64,000 nt of DNA from Solirubrobacter sp963798325 (GTDB lineage: Bacteria; Actinomycetota; Thermoleophilia; Solirubrobacterales; Solirubrobacteraceae), in the NCBI GenBank assembly GCA_963798325.1, contig CAWCSS010000008.1, positions 1,178,001-1,242,000 on the forward strand. Direction: 5' to 3'. A program made the translations under genes and the position numbers. The first letter of the stretch is position 1, and each line of letters opens with the position of its first letter. The notes under the pieces are model-generated. The model had not been told where the DNA came from. It saw only the letters and a program-made list of their open reading frames with translations, and did no database searches. Shown one piece after another: positions 1-8,700 of this stretch.

Positions 1-846
1 CGCCGGCGCGGGCGTGAACGCGCGGTAGGTGTCGAACAGGGTCGGCCCGTAGAGACCGCTGCCGGCCGCCACCTCGGTGACGGCGGGCTCGGCCGCGGTG
101 CGCTCGATCGAGCCCGTCCCGCCGCCGTTGACGAACCGCAGCGGCGCGACGGAGCGCACCGCGTCGACGATCTCCGCTCGCCGGCCGGCGAGCTCGCGCG
201 CGGACAGCGCCTGAAGGATCGGCAGCACGAGCGCCATCAGCGGCCTGCCCGGCGGCCGGTCGCCGACGCCCGCGATCTGCCCCTCGTAGGCCATCAGCCC
301 GTCGAGCTCCAGGTACGGTCGCGAAACGATCTCCCGTGCGAGACCGGCCACCTGAAATGGATCGTGCAGCGGTGAGCGCTTCGCCCCGATAGTCATAACT
401 CCGACACGCCAGCCGGCATCGACGTCGATGCACACGCGGACCGGACCAGCCGGTTCGGCGGCCGCGATCGCGTCGAGGTGCTCGCGGCAGTCGACCATCA
501 CCGTGACGCGCTCGCGAGACCCTCCCTGAGCCAATTCGCGCAGTGCGCCGCGGTCCACGGTGGGGTAGGCGACGACCAGATCGTCAGCGCCCAGACCCGC
601 CAGCCAGAGCGCTTCCGGCAGCGTGAAGCACAAGGTCCCGCGAAAGCCGCTCTTCAACGCACGGTCTTGCAGTGTGCGCACACGCAGGGATTTCGACGCC
701 AGACGCAGGGGGACACCTCCGGCGCGCCGCATGAGGTCGGCGAGGTTGGCGTCGAAGGCATCGAGGTCGATCACCGCAAACGGCGGATCCATGCGGGAAG
801 TGGCGATATCCAACCGGCTTTGGAGAGTTGTCTGGAGAAAGTTCAC
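1..846 (-). CDS. Alanine racemase-fold PLP enzyme, D-threonine aldolase/amino-acid deaminase-like (partial)
   Basis: The gene enters from the left edge, so its C-terminus is missing; 282 residues are visible. The N-terminal half is the TIM-barrel fold of alanine-racemase-type PLP enzymes: PFAVIDLDAFDAN leads into LASKS, whose lysine (about residue 52) would hold PLP. Further on, NGGGTGS and TEVAAGSGLYGPTLFD match the D-threonine aldolase-like subgroup. A GTG start at 846 is chosen because it keeps a helix (LDIATSR) before the barrel; ATG at 792 is the alternative. The gene diverges from the riboswitch-controlled hydrolase. Family assignment is good; the exact amino-acid substrate cannot be told. 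Confidence 0.8.
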   Translation of the reverse strand, partial: MNFLQTTLQSRLDIATSRMDPPFAVIDLDAFDANLADLMRRAGGVPLRLASKSLRVRTLQDRALKSGFRGTLCFTLPEALWLAGLGADDLVVAYPTVDRGALRELAQGGSRERVTVMVDCREHLDAIAAAEPAGPVRVCIDVDAGWRVGVMTIGAKRSPLHDPFQVAGLAREIVSRPYLELDGLMAYEGQIAGVGDRPPGRPLMALVLPILQALSARELAGRRAEIVDAVRSVAPLRFVNGGGTGSIERTAAEPAVTEVAAGSGLYGPTLFDTYRAFTPAPA

Positions 847-909
847 CCGAATCGGGGACGCTATCCGCTCCGAGATGAGCTAGAGTCCCGGCCGGAACAC
901 GGGACATAA

Positions 910-1054
910 CGCCGAACCCGATGGTCGCCACGGCGACATAGGGGCGGGGGAACCAAGGTGTGGAGCAGGGGTCACTGCTCCGGGGGCGAATCGCCGCAGT
1001 ATGCGGTGTAGCGCGATGCTTTCCGCGCGAGCCCGACAGCTAACTCCGTAGGCG
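910..1054 (+). promoter_or_regulatory. Cyclic-di-AMP riboswitch (ydaO/yuaA class)
   Basis: The segment carries the conserved ydaO blocks in order: CGCCGAACCC, GACATAGGGGCGGGGGAACC, GGGGCGAATC, CCCGACAGCTAACTCCGTAGGCG. The terminal CGCC (910-913) and GGCG (1051-1054) can form P1. It ends 19 nt before the start of an NlpC/P60 hydrolase, the usual partner of this riboswitch in actinobacteria, where c-di-AMP binding turns off wall-hydrolase expression. Recognised by eye from the conserved core, not by a covariance model. Confidence 0.88.
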
Positions 1055-1073
1055 GTTGAAAGAGGAGATCGTC

Positions 1074-1835
1074 TTGTCACGCTGTCGCACGCTCTGCGTG
1101 GGTCTGTTGTTAGCTGTTTTCGCGTTGCCTGTCGCGCAGGCTGATGCTCGTCGCATCACCTTCGGCGAACGCGACCTGCGCCAAGGAATGCGCGGCACGG
1201 ATGTGCGCGTGCTGCAGGGCTTCCTGACGAAGTACGGGATCAGAACGACCGTCGACGGCCAGTACGGCCGCAAGACGACCCGCAGCGTCCGCCGCTGGGA
1301 GCGCAAGATCTCGCTCCCCGTCGATGGACGGATGAGCCGCGAGGACGCGGCGACCCTGCGCGGTCAGGTCGAACAGGGCGCTTCCGCCCTTCAGGGTGCG
1401 ACCCCCGCACCTGCACCCACTGCGAACGCAACGCTGGGGGCCGACGGGTTGGCGACCGCGCCGGCAGGCGCGCCGCCCGAAGTGGTCGCGGTCATCGCCG
1501 CGGCCAATGAGATCGTGGGCAAGCCGTATCGCTACGGCGGCGGCCACGGGGATTTCGACGACTCGGGCTATGACTGCTCAGGCTCTGAGTCCTTCGCCCT
1601 CCACGGCGCCGACCTGGTCAGTCGGCCGATGAACTCCACCGAGTTCATGTCCTGGGGCGAAGCCGGTCCGGGTCAATGGATCACCAGCTACGCGAGTAGC
1701 GGGCACTCCTTCCTCGTGGTCGCCGGCCTGCGCTTCGACACGGGCTACAACAACTCGTCGTCATCCGGCCCGAAGTGGTCGGACCGGATGCGCCCGTCGG
1801 ACGGCTACGTCCAACGGCACCCAGAGGGCCTGTAG
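1074..1835 (+). CDS. Secreted peptidoglycan hydrolase: PG-binding domain plus NlpC/P60-like domain
   Basis: A 253-residue secreted wall hydrolase. A signal peptide (about 1-24) precedes a peptidoglycan-binding_1 domain (about 30-90: LRQGMRGTDVRVLQGFL, YGRKTTRSVRRW), an Ala/Pro linker, and an NlpC/P60-like domain (about 140-250). The catalytic cysteine is in YDCSG (Cys168) and the likely histidine in SGHSFLVVAG (His211); YRYGGGHG is the usual entry motif. The TTG at 1074 is chosen because AGAGGAG lies six bases upstream; a TTG at 1056 lacks a ribosome site and would truncate the leader. It should cut peptide stems in peptidoglycan and is placed under c-di-AMP control by the upstream riboswitch. 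Confidence 0.85.
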   Translation: MSRCRTLCVGLLLAVFALPVAQADARRITFGERDLRQGMRGTDVRVLQGFLTKYGIRTTVDGQYGRKTTRSVRRWERKISLPVDGRMSREDAATLRGQVEQGASALQGATPAPAPTANATLGADGLATAPAGAPPEVVAVIAAANEIVGKPYRYGGGHGDFDDSGYDCSGSESFALHGADLVSRPMNSTEFMSWGEAGPGQWITSYASSGHSFLVVAGLRFDTGYNNSSSSGPKWSDRMRPSDGYVQRHPEGL

Positions 1836-1838
1836 GCG

Positions 1839-2063
1839 CTAGTAGTACTCGCGGTCCTGGACCACCGGTCGCTCGACGACCGCGGTGGTCCGGCGGCCGC
1901 GCCACTGGTTGAAGAAGAACAGCGAGAGCACGAAGCCGATCGCCCCGACGGCCATCAGAATCCAGCCGACGACAGCGATGTCCAGGCCGGAGATGGTGGC
2001 ATTGACGGCGAACGTGAGGATCGCCCCGACGGCGATCAAGAAAAGTGAGGATCCGATCTGCAT
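1839..2063 (-). CDS. DUF6458-like two-helix membrane protein
   Basis: A 74-residue protein opening MQIGSSLFLIAVGAILTFAV, followed by a second helix (VVGWILMAVGAIGFVLSLFFF) and a short basic tail with WRGRRTT. This is the pattern of the small actinobacterial DUF6458 membrane family: two transmembrane segments with a short loop. Function is unknown. It converges on the NlpC gene (3 bp apart) and diverges from the acyl-CoA dehydrogenase, with 48 bp between starts. Confidence 0.75.
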   Translation of the reverse strand: MQIGSSLFLIAVGAILTFAVNATISGLDIAVVGWILMAVGAIGFVLSLFFFNQWRGRRTTAVVERPVVQDREYY

Positions 2064-2111
2064 GTGCCCAATCGGATCCCCACGGACTCGGCGCGCCAAA
2101 CTAGGTGGCCT

Positions 2112-3269
2112 ATGCCGACAACGTCCGTTGACACCTATGCGCTGACGCCTGATCAGGTCGACTTCCGCGACACGATCCGCCAGATCGTCCGCGAGCGGGT
2201 CGCGCCGCGCGCGGCTGAGATCGATGCCAAGGCGGAGTACCCGTGGGATCTCCGCAAGCTCTTCGCCGAGCAGGATCTGCTCGGCCTCCCGTTCGAGGAG
2301 CAATACGGCGGGACCGGCACCGGCGCGTTGATGCTGAGTGTCGCGATCGAGGAGGTGGCCAAGGCCTGCGCCTCGACCGCGCTGATCCTGATGCTCCAGG
2401 ATCTCGGCACGCTCCCGATCAAGCTCTTCGGCACCGACGAGCTCAAGCAGCGCTTCCTGCCGAAGTGCGCCAGCGGTGAGTGGTCGCCCGCGTTCGCGTT
2501 GAGCGAGCCGGAGGCCGGCTCCGATCCGGGCGGCATGATCACCAAGGCGGTCAGGGACGGCGACGAGTGGGTCGTCAACGGGACCAAGAACTGGATCTCC
2601 AACCTCGGGATCGCCGACTTCTACATCGTCTTCGCCAAGACCGACCCGACCGCGGCGCGCTCGCGCGGCATCAGCGCGTTCGTCGTCGAGGCCGACCGGC
2701 CCGGCTTCTCGGTCGGCAAGGTCGAGCACAAGCTCGGGATCAAGGGCTCGCCGACCGGCCAGCCGATCTTCGACGACGTGCGCATCCCCGCCGAGAACCT
2801 GATCGGCGTCGAGGGCAAGGGCATGAACGTCGCGCTGGGCACGCTCGATCACTCACGCCTCGGTGTCGCCGCGCAGGCGGTCGGCATCGCGCAGGGCGCG
2901 ATCGACCACGCGGTCGCCTACGCCAACGAGCGCCGCCAGTTCGGGCAGGCGATCGCCGACTTCCAGGGCATCCAGTTCAAGCTGGCCGACATGGAGACGC
3001 GCACCGCCGCGGCGCGTGAGCTGCTCTACCGCGCGAGCGCGAAGATCGACCGCCACGAGCCCGACGCCGGCAAGTACTCGGCGATGGCCAAGCTGTTCGC
3101 CTCCGACACCGCCATGTACGTCGCGGTCGAGGCCGTCCAGGTGCTCGGCGGCTACGGCTACGTCAACGAGTACCCGGTCGAGCGCTACATGCGCGACGCC
3201 AAGATCACGCAGATCTATGAGGGCACGAACGAGATCCAGCGTCTCGTGATCGCGCGCACGCTCAGGTAG
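2112..3269 (+). CDS. Acyl-CoA dehydrogenase
   Basis: A 385-residue FAD enzyme for the first step of acyl-CoA beta-oxidation or branched-chain amino-acid breakdown. The family order is complete: N-terminal helical domain, beta-barrel segment with FALSEPEAGSD and GTKNWISN, and C-terminal helical domain with RRQFGQAIADFQ and VQVLGGYGY. The catalytic base is the glutamate of YEGTNEIQR (about Glu370). An in-frame start exists further upstream, but ATG 2112 with GGTGG just before it matches the family N-terminus. Substrate chain length cannot be read from the sequence. No electron-transfer flavoprotein gene lies nearby. Confidence 0.92.
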   Translation: MPTTSVDTYALTPDQVDFRDTIRQIVRERVAPRAAEIDAKAEYPWDLRKLFAEQDLLGLPFEEQYGGTGTGALMLSVAIEEVAKACASTALILMLQDLGTLPIKLFGTDELKQRFLPKCASGEWSPAFALSEPEAGSDPGGMITKAVRDGDEWVVNGTKNWISNLGIADFYIVFAKTDPTAARSRGISAFVVEADRPGFSVGKVEHKLGIKGSPTGQPIFDDVRIPAENLIGVEGKGMNVALGTLDHSRLGVAAQAVGIAQGAIDHAVAYANERRQFGQAIADFQGIQFKLADMETRTAAARELLYRASAKIDRHEPDAGKYSAMAKLFASDTAMYVAVEAVQVLGGYGYVNEYPVERYMRDAKITQIYEGTNEIQRLVIARTLR

Positions 3270-3278
3270 CCTCAAAGG

Positions 3279-3915
3279 ATGCTTTCGCGCTGGCCCACCG
3301 GGCGACGGATCGCCTTCACCACCGTCATTTGCCTGGCGGTGGCGTTGTCCATCGCCGTGATGCTCCAGGGACTCTCGAACTCCGGTTGGCTGCGGGCGCT
3401 GGAGGTGCTGTCCATCGTCGTCACGTGCGCCGGGGCCGCGGCGCTGGTGATCGGGCTGATCGTCTCCAAGCTCGCCCATTACGAGGACCCCGAGAGCGAG
3501 GCCGACTTCGAGCGGCTCGTGATCCGCTCAGAGGAGCTCGCCCGCGAGAACCTCGCGGCCGAGCCCGACGAGGGCGAGTTCATGGAGCTCGACCCGTACA
3601 ACCCGGTCGACTTCGAGACGCTTGTCCGCGAGGCACTCGACGATCTGCCGGACCTGCTTGCTCAAGGCGCTCGACCGGGTCCCGGTCGTGATCTCCGACA
3701 AGGGCCGCAAGGTGGGCGCCTACGGGCTCTACCAGGGCGACACGGTCGCCCGCGACAACTATCACGACCGCATCATCATCTTCCGCGACACGCTGCTGCG
3801 GGACTTCGGGCACGACCCCGACATGCTGCGCGATCAGGTCACGCGGACTGTCCGGCACGAGCTGGCGCACCACCTGGGTGCGGATGAGCTCGGGGTGCGG
3901 GAGCTCGGCCTCTGA
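3279..3915 (+). CDS. Membrane-anchored zincin metallopeptidase (PF06262-like), one-base frameshift
   Basis: Two overlapping frames make one protein. The first gives two transmembrane helices (about residues 10-32 and 38-60) and FETLVREALDDLPDLL; the second continues LLKALDRVPVVISD, GLYQG, DRIIIFR and the zinc motif HELAHHLGADE. One extra base near 3655 separates them. The C-terminal part is the small HExxH metallopeptidase family common in actinobacteria, whose substrate is unknown; the membrane-anchored N-terminus is less common. TAGCCT at 3267-3272, six bases before the ATG, suggests a leaderless transcript. The 3' end overlaps the converging exporter gene by 77 bp. Confidence 0.75.
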
Positions 3916-4768
3916 GGTTCGCGTAGAGCAGCGCGGAGATCGTCAGCGCGGCGCCCACCAGCTCCCAGCCGTTGGGGTCATAGCCCTGGATCGTGATCGC
4001 GATGGCGAAGCTGATGATCGGCACGAGGTTGAGGAACAGCGCGCCGTTGGCCGGGCCGATGCGGCGCACGCCCTCGTTCCAGGCCAGCACGGCGACGACG
4101 GCGCCGATCAGGATGATGTAGAGCGCCTGCCACCACAGCGCGCCGCCGCCGTCGAAGCGCGTGCCGCCGGTCAGCGCGACGATCGCGGTGACGGCGAAGA
4201 TCGTCAGCGTGCCGTAGGCGGCCGAGATCGCCGTGTAGCGCAGCGGGGTGTAGCCGGCGAAGCGGCGGGCGCCGAGCGTGTAGACGATCCAGCAGACGCA
4301 GCCGATCAGCACCAACAGCTCGCCGAGCGCGCCGTCGCCGTGCGCGAGCGTCGCCGGATGGCCCTTGGTGATGACCAGGAAGACGCCGAGCAGGGCGACG
4401 GCCATGGCGACGAAGGTGTGCCGGGTCGGCACCTGGCGCGTGGTCAGCCAGAGGCCGATGGCGGTGATCAGCGGCTGCAGCGCGACGATCAGCGCGGCGT
4501 TCTGCGGGTGCGTGTGCTCCAGCCCGACGTAGGTGAGCAGGTTGAAGCCGGCGAAGCCGAGCGAGCCGAGCACGAACAGCTCGCGGTGACGGCCGGGGGC
4601 GCGCACACCGCCCTCGATCGCGCGCAGCAACGCGAGGAAGATCACCGCCGCCGCGCCGTAGCGGATCGCGGTCAGGGTGAAGGGGTCGATGCGCGTGATC
4701 GCCGAGGCGGCGATCGGGAACATCACGCCCCACGCCAGCGCGGCGGTGAGAGAAGGTACGATCTTCAT
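3839..4768 (-). CDS. EamA/DMT-family transporter
   Basis: A 309-residue integral membrane protein with about ten hydrophobic helices in two EamA repeats. The first contains PFTLTAIRYGAAAVIFL and LQPLITAIGLWLT, the second YTAISAAYGTLTI and NGALFLNLVPIISF, typical of drug/metabolite exporters. The C-terminus ends in a Pro/His-rich tail. It starts six bases from a divergent ArsR-type regulator, which is therefore the likely controller of its expression. The substrate cannot be inferred. Confidence 0.88.
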   Translation of the reverse strand: MKIVPSLTAALAWGVMFPIAASAITRIDPFTLTAIRYGAAAVIFLALLRAIEGGVRAPGRHRELFVLGSLGFAGFNLLTYVGLEHTHPQNAALIVALQPLITAIGLWLTTRQVPTRHTFVAMAVALLGVFLVITKGHPATLAHGDGALGELLVLIGCVCWIVYTLGARRFAGYTPLRYTAISAAYGTLTIFAVTAIVALTGGTRFDGGGALWWQALYIILIGAVVAVLAWNEGVRRIGPANGALFLNLVPIISFAIAITIQGYDPNGWELVGAALTISALLYANLRGRAPAPRAHPHPGGAPARAGQSA

Positions 4769-4774
4769 CGAACC

Positions 4775-5164
4775 ATGCAGTCTGACGAACCCGACCTGTC
4801 AGAGCTGACGCTCGCGTCGTTGATGGCCGCGCTCGCCGACCCCGTGCGGGTCGCGATCGTGCGTGAGATCTCGGCGCGGGGCGAGAGCGCGTGTGGCACG
4901 TTCGAGCTCGGCGTCTCGAAGGCCACGCGCTCACATCACTTCAAGGTCCTGCGCGAGGCGGGGTTGACCCGCACGCGCGCCGAGGGGACGCACCGCTACG
5001 TGTCGCTGCGCCGCGAGGAGGTCGACGAGCGCTTCCCCGGCCTGCTCGGCGCCGTGCTCGCCGCCGCCGAGCGAGAGGCGATGGGAGACGGGAACCCACC
5101 CGAGGGCGGGAGAACGTTTCGGAGCGTCCCGCCCTCGCGCACCCCTAGCGCGGTCCCTTCCTGA
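4775..5164 (+). CDS. ArsR-type winged-helix regulator
   Basis: A 129-residue regulator with a helix-turn-helix from about residues 12-85: LMAALADPVRVAIVREI, then ELGVSKATRSHHFKVLREAGL and the wing TRAEGTHRYVSLR. It lacks an obvious cysteine pair for metal sensing (only one cysteine, in SACGTF), so a small-molecule or structural role is more likely than classic arsenic sensing. It diverges from the EamA exporter with only six bases between start codons, so one operator could control both. The last 20 bp overlap the converging secreted-protein gene. Confidence 0.85.
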   Translation: MQSDEPDLSELTLASLMAALADPVRVAIVREISARGESACGTFELGVSKATRSHHFKVLREAGLTRTRAEGTHRYVSLRREEVDERFPGLLGAVLAAAEREAMGDGNPPEGGRTFRSVPPSRTPSAVPS

Positions 5165-5594
5165 TCGCCGAGTTCGCCAGCTTCACGAGCTCGGCGCGCG
5201 GGTTCTTCTCGAAGTCCATCTGGATGACGTAGAGCACGCCCTTCCGCACCCACTGGATCTCCGGCGGCGAGCAGGACCCGCCGCAGCTCAGCGGCAGGTA
5301 GCGCCCGCTGATCCCGTTGGCCAGCGTGGCCTTGCGGGTGCCGTAGAGCTTCATGCCCTTATAGGCGCTGAAGAACGCGAGCGAACAGGCGTTGGCGCCG
5401 CAGTCCTCCACCGTGCTGACGGAGAACTGGTAGTCCTTGCGCGTCCCCGCTCCGCTCGCGAACAGCTCGGGTTCGTCGGTCTTCAGCGTGCTGGGGAGCA
5501 GGATCGGGAGCTTCGTGTCCTGCTTGACCTCTGCGACCGGCGTGGTCAGCAGGCCAGGGAGGAGGGCGACGGTGGCGAGGGCGGCGGCGAGCAT
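5145..5594 (-). CDS. Secreted protein of unknown function
   Basis: A 149-residue protein with a short signal peptide (MLAAALATVALLPGLLTTPVA) and a compact mature region with two candidate disulfides: DCGANAC near residue 65 and SCGGSC near 105. No catalytic motif is recognised. The cysteine spacing and NGISGRYLPLSCGG suggest an extracytoplasmic beta-rich fold. The rc of ACGCTA at 5603-5608 (TAGCGT) lies eight bases before the start and looks like a -10 for a leaderless message. It lies between the ArsR and ABC1 kinase genes with no clear functional link. Confidence 0.6.
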   Translation of the reverse strand: MLAAALATVALLPGLLTTPVAEVKQDTKLPILLPSTLKTDEPELFASGAGTRKDYQFSVSTVEDCGANACSLAFFSAYKGMKLYGTRKATLANGISGRYLPLSCGGSCSPPEIQWVRKGVLYVIQMDFEKNPRAELVKLANSAIRKGPR

Positions 5595-5605
5595 CGCGGC
5601 GGACG

Positions 5606-6973
5606 CTACCCCCAGAACATTGCGTCAGCCTTGCCGAGCGGGGTGCTCGGCGGCCCGTCGCCCCAGTATTCCTTGCCGAGCGCGAGCCAATCGGCCTCGG
5701 CGCGGACCTCCCCGAGCGTGGCGAACACGAGCCCCTCCATGCGCCGGATGAGCAGCGCCTGCGGCGGGATCGTCTCCCGGCGCATCTGGTCGAAGTACTC
5801 CGAGCGGGGCGAGCCGCTGCGCTCGAGGACGTCGCTGACGTAGGCGGCGTCGAGGCGCCGGCGGCCCGGCTGCAGGTACCACTCGCCGGCGGCGCGGATC
5901 TGGCCGAGCAGCTTCGCGGGGTCGAACGTGTCCGGCTCGGGCAGGTACCCGAGCGCCGTCAGCAGCGCGTGGGTGCGCGGCGCGTCCTCCTCCGCGACGG
6001 CTTGCGCCAGCCGGCGCTCCTGCTCGAGGTAGTCGGCGTCGACGACGCGCATCAGCCCGAAGTCGAGGAAGCCGACCCGGCCGTCGTCGAGCAGCAGGTA
6101 GTTGCCGGGGTGGGGATCGCCGGCGGCGCGGCGGGTGTGCTTGAGCGTGCCGAAGAAGAAGCGGAAGACGATCTCGCCGAAGCGGTCGCGCTCGGCGTCC
6201 GGGAGCGACTTGACCTGCTCGAACCGGCGGCCCTCGATGAACTCGGTGACGAGCACGCGGCGGCGGCTGAGCCGCGTGTCGACGGCGGGCACGTAGGCGA
6301 ACGGGTGGTCGCGCCACGCGCGCGCCATCGCGCGATGGTTCTGGGCCTCGACCTCGTAGTCGAGCTCGTCGCCGATGCGCTCGCGCAGCTCCTGCGCGAG
6401 CGCGTTGACGTCGAGCCCGGGGGCGAGGCGCCTGACCAGCGGGAACAGCAGCTGGGCGTTGCGCAGGTCGGTCTCCACCGCCTCGGCGATGCCGGGGTAC
6501 TGGATCTTGACCGCGACCTTCGCGCCCTCCTTCGTCGTCGCGCGGTGGACCTGGCCGATGCTCGCCGCCGCGAACGCGTCGTGCTCGAAGTCGTCGAAGG
6601 CTTCGTTGAGGGGCATCCCGAGCTCGTCCTTGAGCAGCTTCTCCACCGACTTGAACGGCAGCGGCGGCACGTCGTCGCGCAGGGCGGCGAGCGTCTGCTT
6701 GAACTCCTCGCGCTCGGATTCCGGGATCGCCGTGAAGTCGACCGTGCTCAGCACCTGGCCGATCTTCATCGCCGCGCCGCGCATCGTGCCGAGCTGCTTG
6801 ACCAGCTCGCGCGCGGTCGCGGCCGCGCGTTCGCCGGTGGCGGCGTCGGCGGCTTCGTCGGAGCGCAGGGCGTTGGCCGCTCGCGTGCCGGCCCACCTGA
6901 GTCCCTGGCCGGCCACGAGGCCGCCGAAGCGGGTCGTGCGGGCGATTCGACTGGTGGGGGGTTTCTCAGCCAT
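5606..6973 (-). CDS. ABC1/AarF (UbiB-like) family atypical kinase
   Basis: A 455-residue member of the ABC1/ADCK family of atypical kinases or ATPases. The diagnostic helix LGTMRGAAMKIGQVLST carries the KxGQ motif at about residues 60-76. AAASIGQVHRA (A-rich loop), KVAVKIQYPG (lysine), DYEVEAQNH, GDPHPGNYLLLDDGRVGFLDFG (catalytic and metal-binding loop) follow in order. Members support quinone biosynthesis or lipid-related processes; many actinobacterial copies are uncharacterised. It diverges from the PadR gene, and SD CTGGAG precedes the ATG. Confidence 0.9.
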   Translation of the reverse strand: MAEKPPTSRIARTTRFGGLVAGQGLRWAGTRAANALRSDEAADAATGERAAATARELVKQLGTMRGAAMKIGQVLSTVDFTAIPESEREEFKQTLAALRDDVPPLPFKSVEKLLKDELGMPLNEAFDDFEHDAFAAASIGQVHRATTKEGAKVAVKIQYPGIAEAVETDLRNAQLLFPLVRRLAPGLDVNALAQELRERIGDELDYEVEAQNHRAMARAWRDHPFAYVPAVDTRLSRRRVLVTEFIEGRRFEQVKSLPDAERDRFGEIVFRFFFGTLKHTRRAAGDPHPGNYLLLDDGRVGFLDFGLMRVVDADYLEQERRLAQAVAEEDAPRTHALLTALGYLPEPDTFDPAKLLGQIRAAGEWYLQPGRRRLDAAYVSDVLERSGSPRSEYFDQMRRETIPPQALLIRRMEGLVFATLGEVRAEADWLALGKEYWGDGPPSTPLGKADAMFWG

Positions 6974-6985
6974 GAGCTCCAGAGC

Positions 6986-7014
6986 TTGACAGAATGACTA
7001 TCGCGATATATCGT
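6986..7014 (+). promoter_or_regulatory. Promoter with embedded palindromic operator for the PadR gene
   Basis: TTGACA (6986-6991) and TATCGT (7009-7014) are 17 bp apart and form a sigma-70-type promoter. Within the spacer and -10 lie two overlapping perfect palindromes, TATCGCGATA (6999-7008) and CGATATATCG (7003-7012). The position suits a repressor that blocks polymerase, most simply autoregulation by the downstream PadR protein; the divergent ABC1 gene could also be affected. Confidence 0.6.
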
Positions 7015-7050
7015 TGACGCATCGTTATAGATCTACGAAGGGAACTACGA

Positions 7051-7722
7051 ATGCATGCCGCTACTGCGGACTACGGCTTCGGGCAGGCTCGAGGCCATCG
7101 TCACCACCATCACCATCACCACCGCGGGGGCTCTCGCCCGTGGGAGGACTTCATCACGATGATGTCCGGGCGCGGAGGACCCTTCGGGGACCCGCGCATG
7201 TTCAAGCAGATGTTCTGGGGACCTGGGCCTGGCGGCCCCGGCGGCCCCGGCCATCGCGGCGGCCACCGTGGCCGCGCCCGGCGCGGCGACGTCCGCGCCG
7301 CCCTGCTCCTGCTCATCGAGGGCGGAGCGCAGAACGGCTACCAGCTGATCCAGGAGATCGAGCGCCGCACCGACGGCGTCTGGAAGCCCAGCCCGGGGTC
7401 GGTCTACCCGGCCCTCCAGCAGCTCGAGGACGAGGGCCTCGTCCACGCGGTCGAGTTCGAGGGCAAGCGCGCCTACGAGCTCACCGACGAAGGCCGCACC
7501 TACGTCGACGGCAACCGCGAGGAGCTCGGCGACCCGTTCGCCGCGGCCACCGGCGGCGTCGACGAGGGCTTCATGGACATGCGCGGCCTGATGTTCCAGG
7601 TCGGCGCCGCGGCCATGCAGGTCGCGGCCGCGGGCCACACCGAGGAGGCCAAGCGCATCCTCGGGGAGACCCGCCGCGCGCTCTACAAGATCCTCGCCGA
7701 GGACGAACCGACCGACGCGTAG
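7051..7722 (+). CDS. PadR-family regulator with histidine-rich N-terminus
   Basis: A 223-residue regulator. Residues about 75-150 are the PadR winged helix: RRGDVRAALLLLIEGG, NGYQLIQEIERRT, KPSPGSVYPALQQLEDEGL and the wing EGKRAYELTDEG. The C-terminal helical region should form the dimer. Before it lies an unusual stretch with seven consecutive histidines (RHHHHHHHRGG) followed by a Gly/Pro/Met-rich segment, possibly a metal-binding sensor. GAAGGGA lies about seven bases before the ATG. The palindromic operator directly upstream suggests autoregulation. No transporter target lies immediately downstream. Confidence 0.87.
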   Translation: MHAATADYGFGQARGHRHHHHHHHRGGSRPWEDFITMMSGRGGPFGDPRMFKQMFWGPGPGGPGGPGHRGGHRGRARRGDVRAALLLLIEGGAQNGYQLIQEIERRTDGVWKPSPGSVYPALQQLEDEGLVHAVEFEGKRAYELTDEGRTYVDGNREELGDPFAAATGGVDEGFMDMRGLMFQVGAAAMQVAAAGHTEEAKRILGETRRALYKILAEDEPTDA

Positions 7723-7736
7723 CCGCCCGGCGACGC

Positions 7737-7787
7737 GGGGGTGACGTAACCACGTCAGGCCTGGCCTGACGCAGTTGCGTCACCCCC
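7737..7787. promoter_or_regulatory. Paired operator/nested hairpin upstream of psuG
   Basis: Two 16-bp inverted repeats of the form TGACGY-N4-RCGTCA lie 25 bp centre to centre: TGACGTAACCACGTCA (7742-7757) and TGACGCAGTTGCGTCA (7767-7782). The whole 51-bp block is also a nested hairpin: GGGGGTGACG (7737-7746) pairs with CGTCACCCCC (7778-7787), and GTCAGGC with GCCTGAC inside. It could act as a double regulator site for psuG, a terminator for padR, or both. No T-run follows, which favours the operator reading. Confidence 0.6.
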
Positions 7788-7815
7788 CGGTCGACTCGTC
7801 GTTAGCCTCTTCGCG

Positions 7816-8696
<881 letters not shown>

Positions 8697-8700
<4 letters not shown>

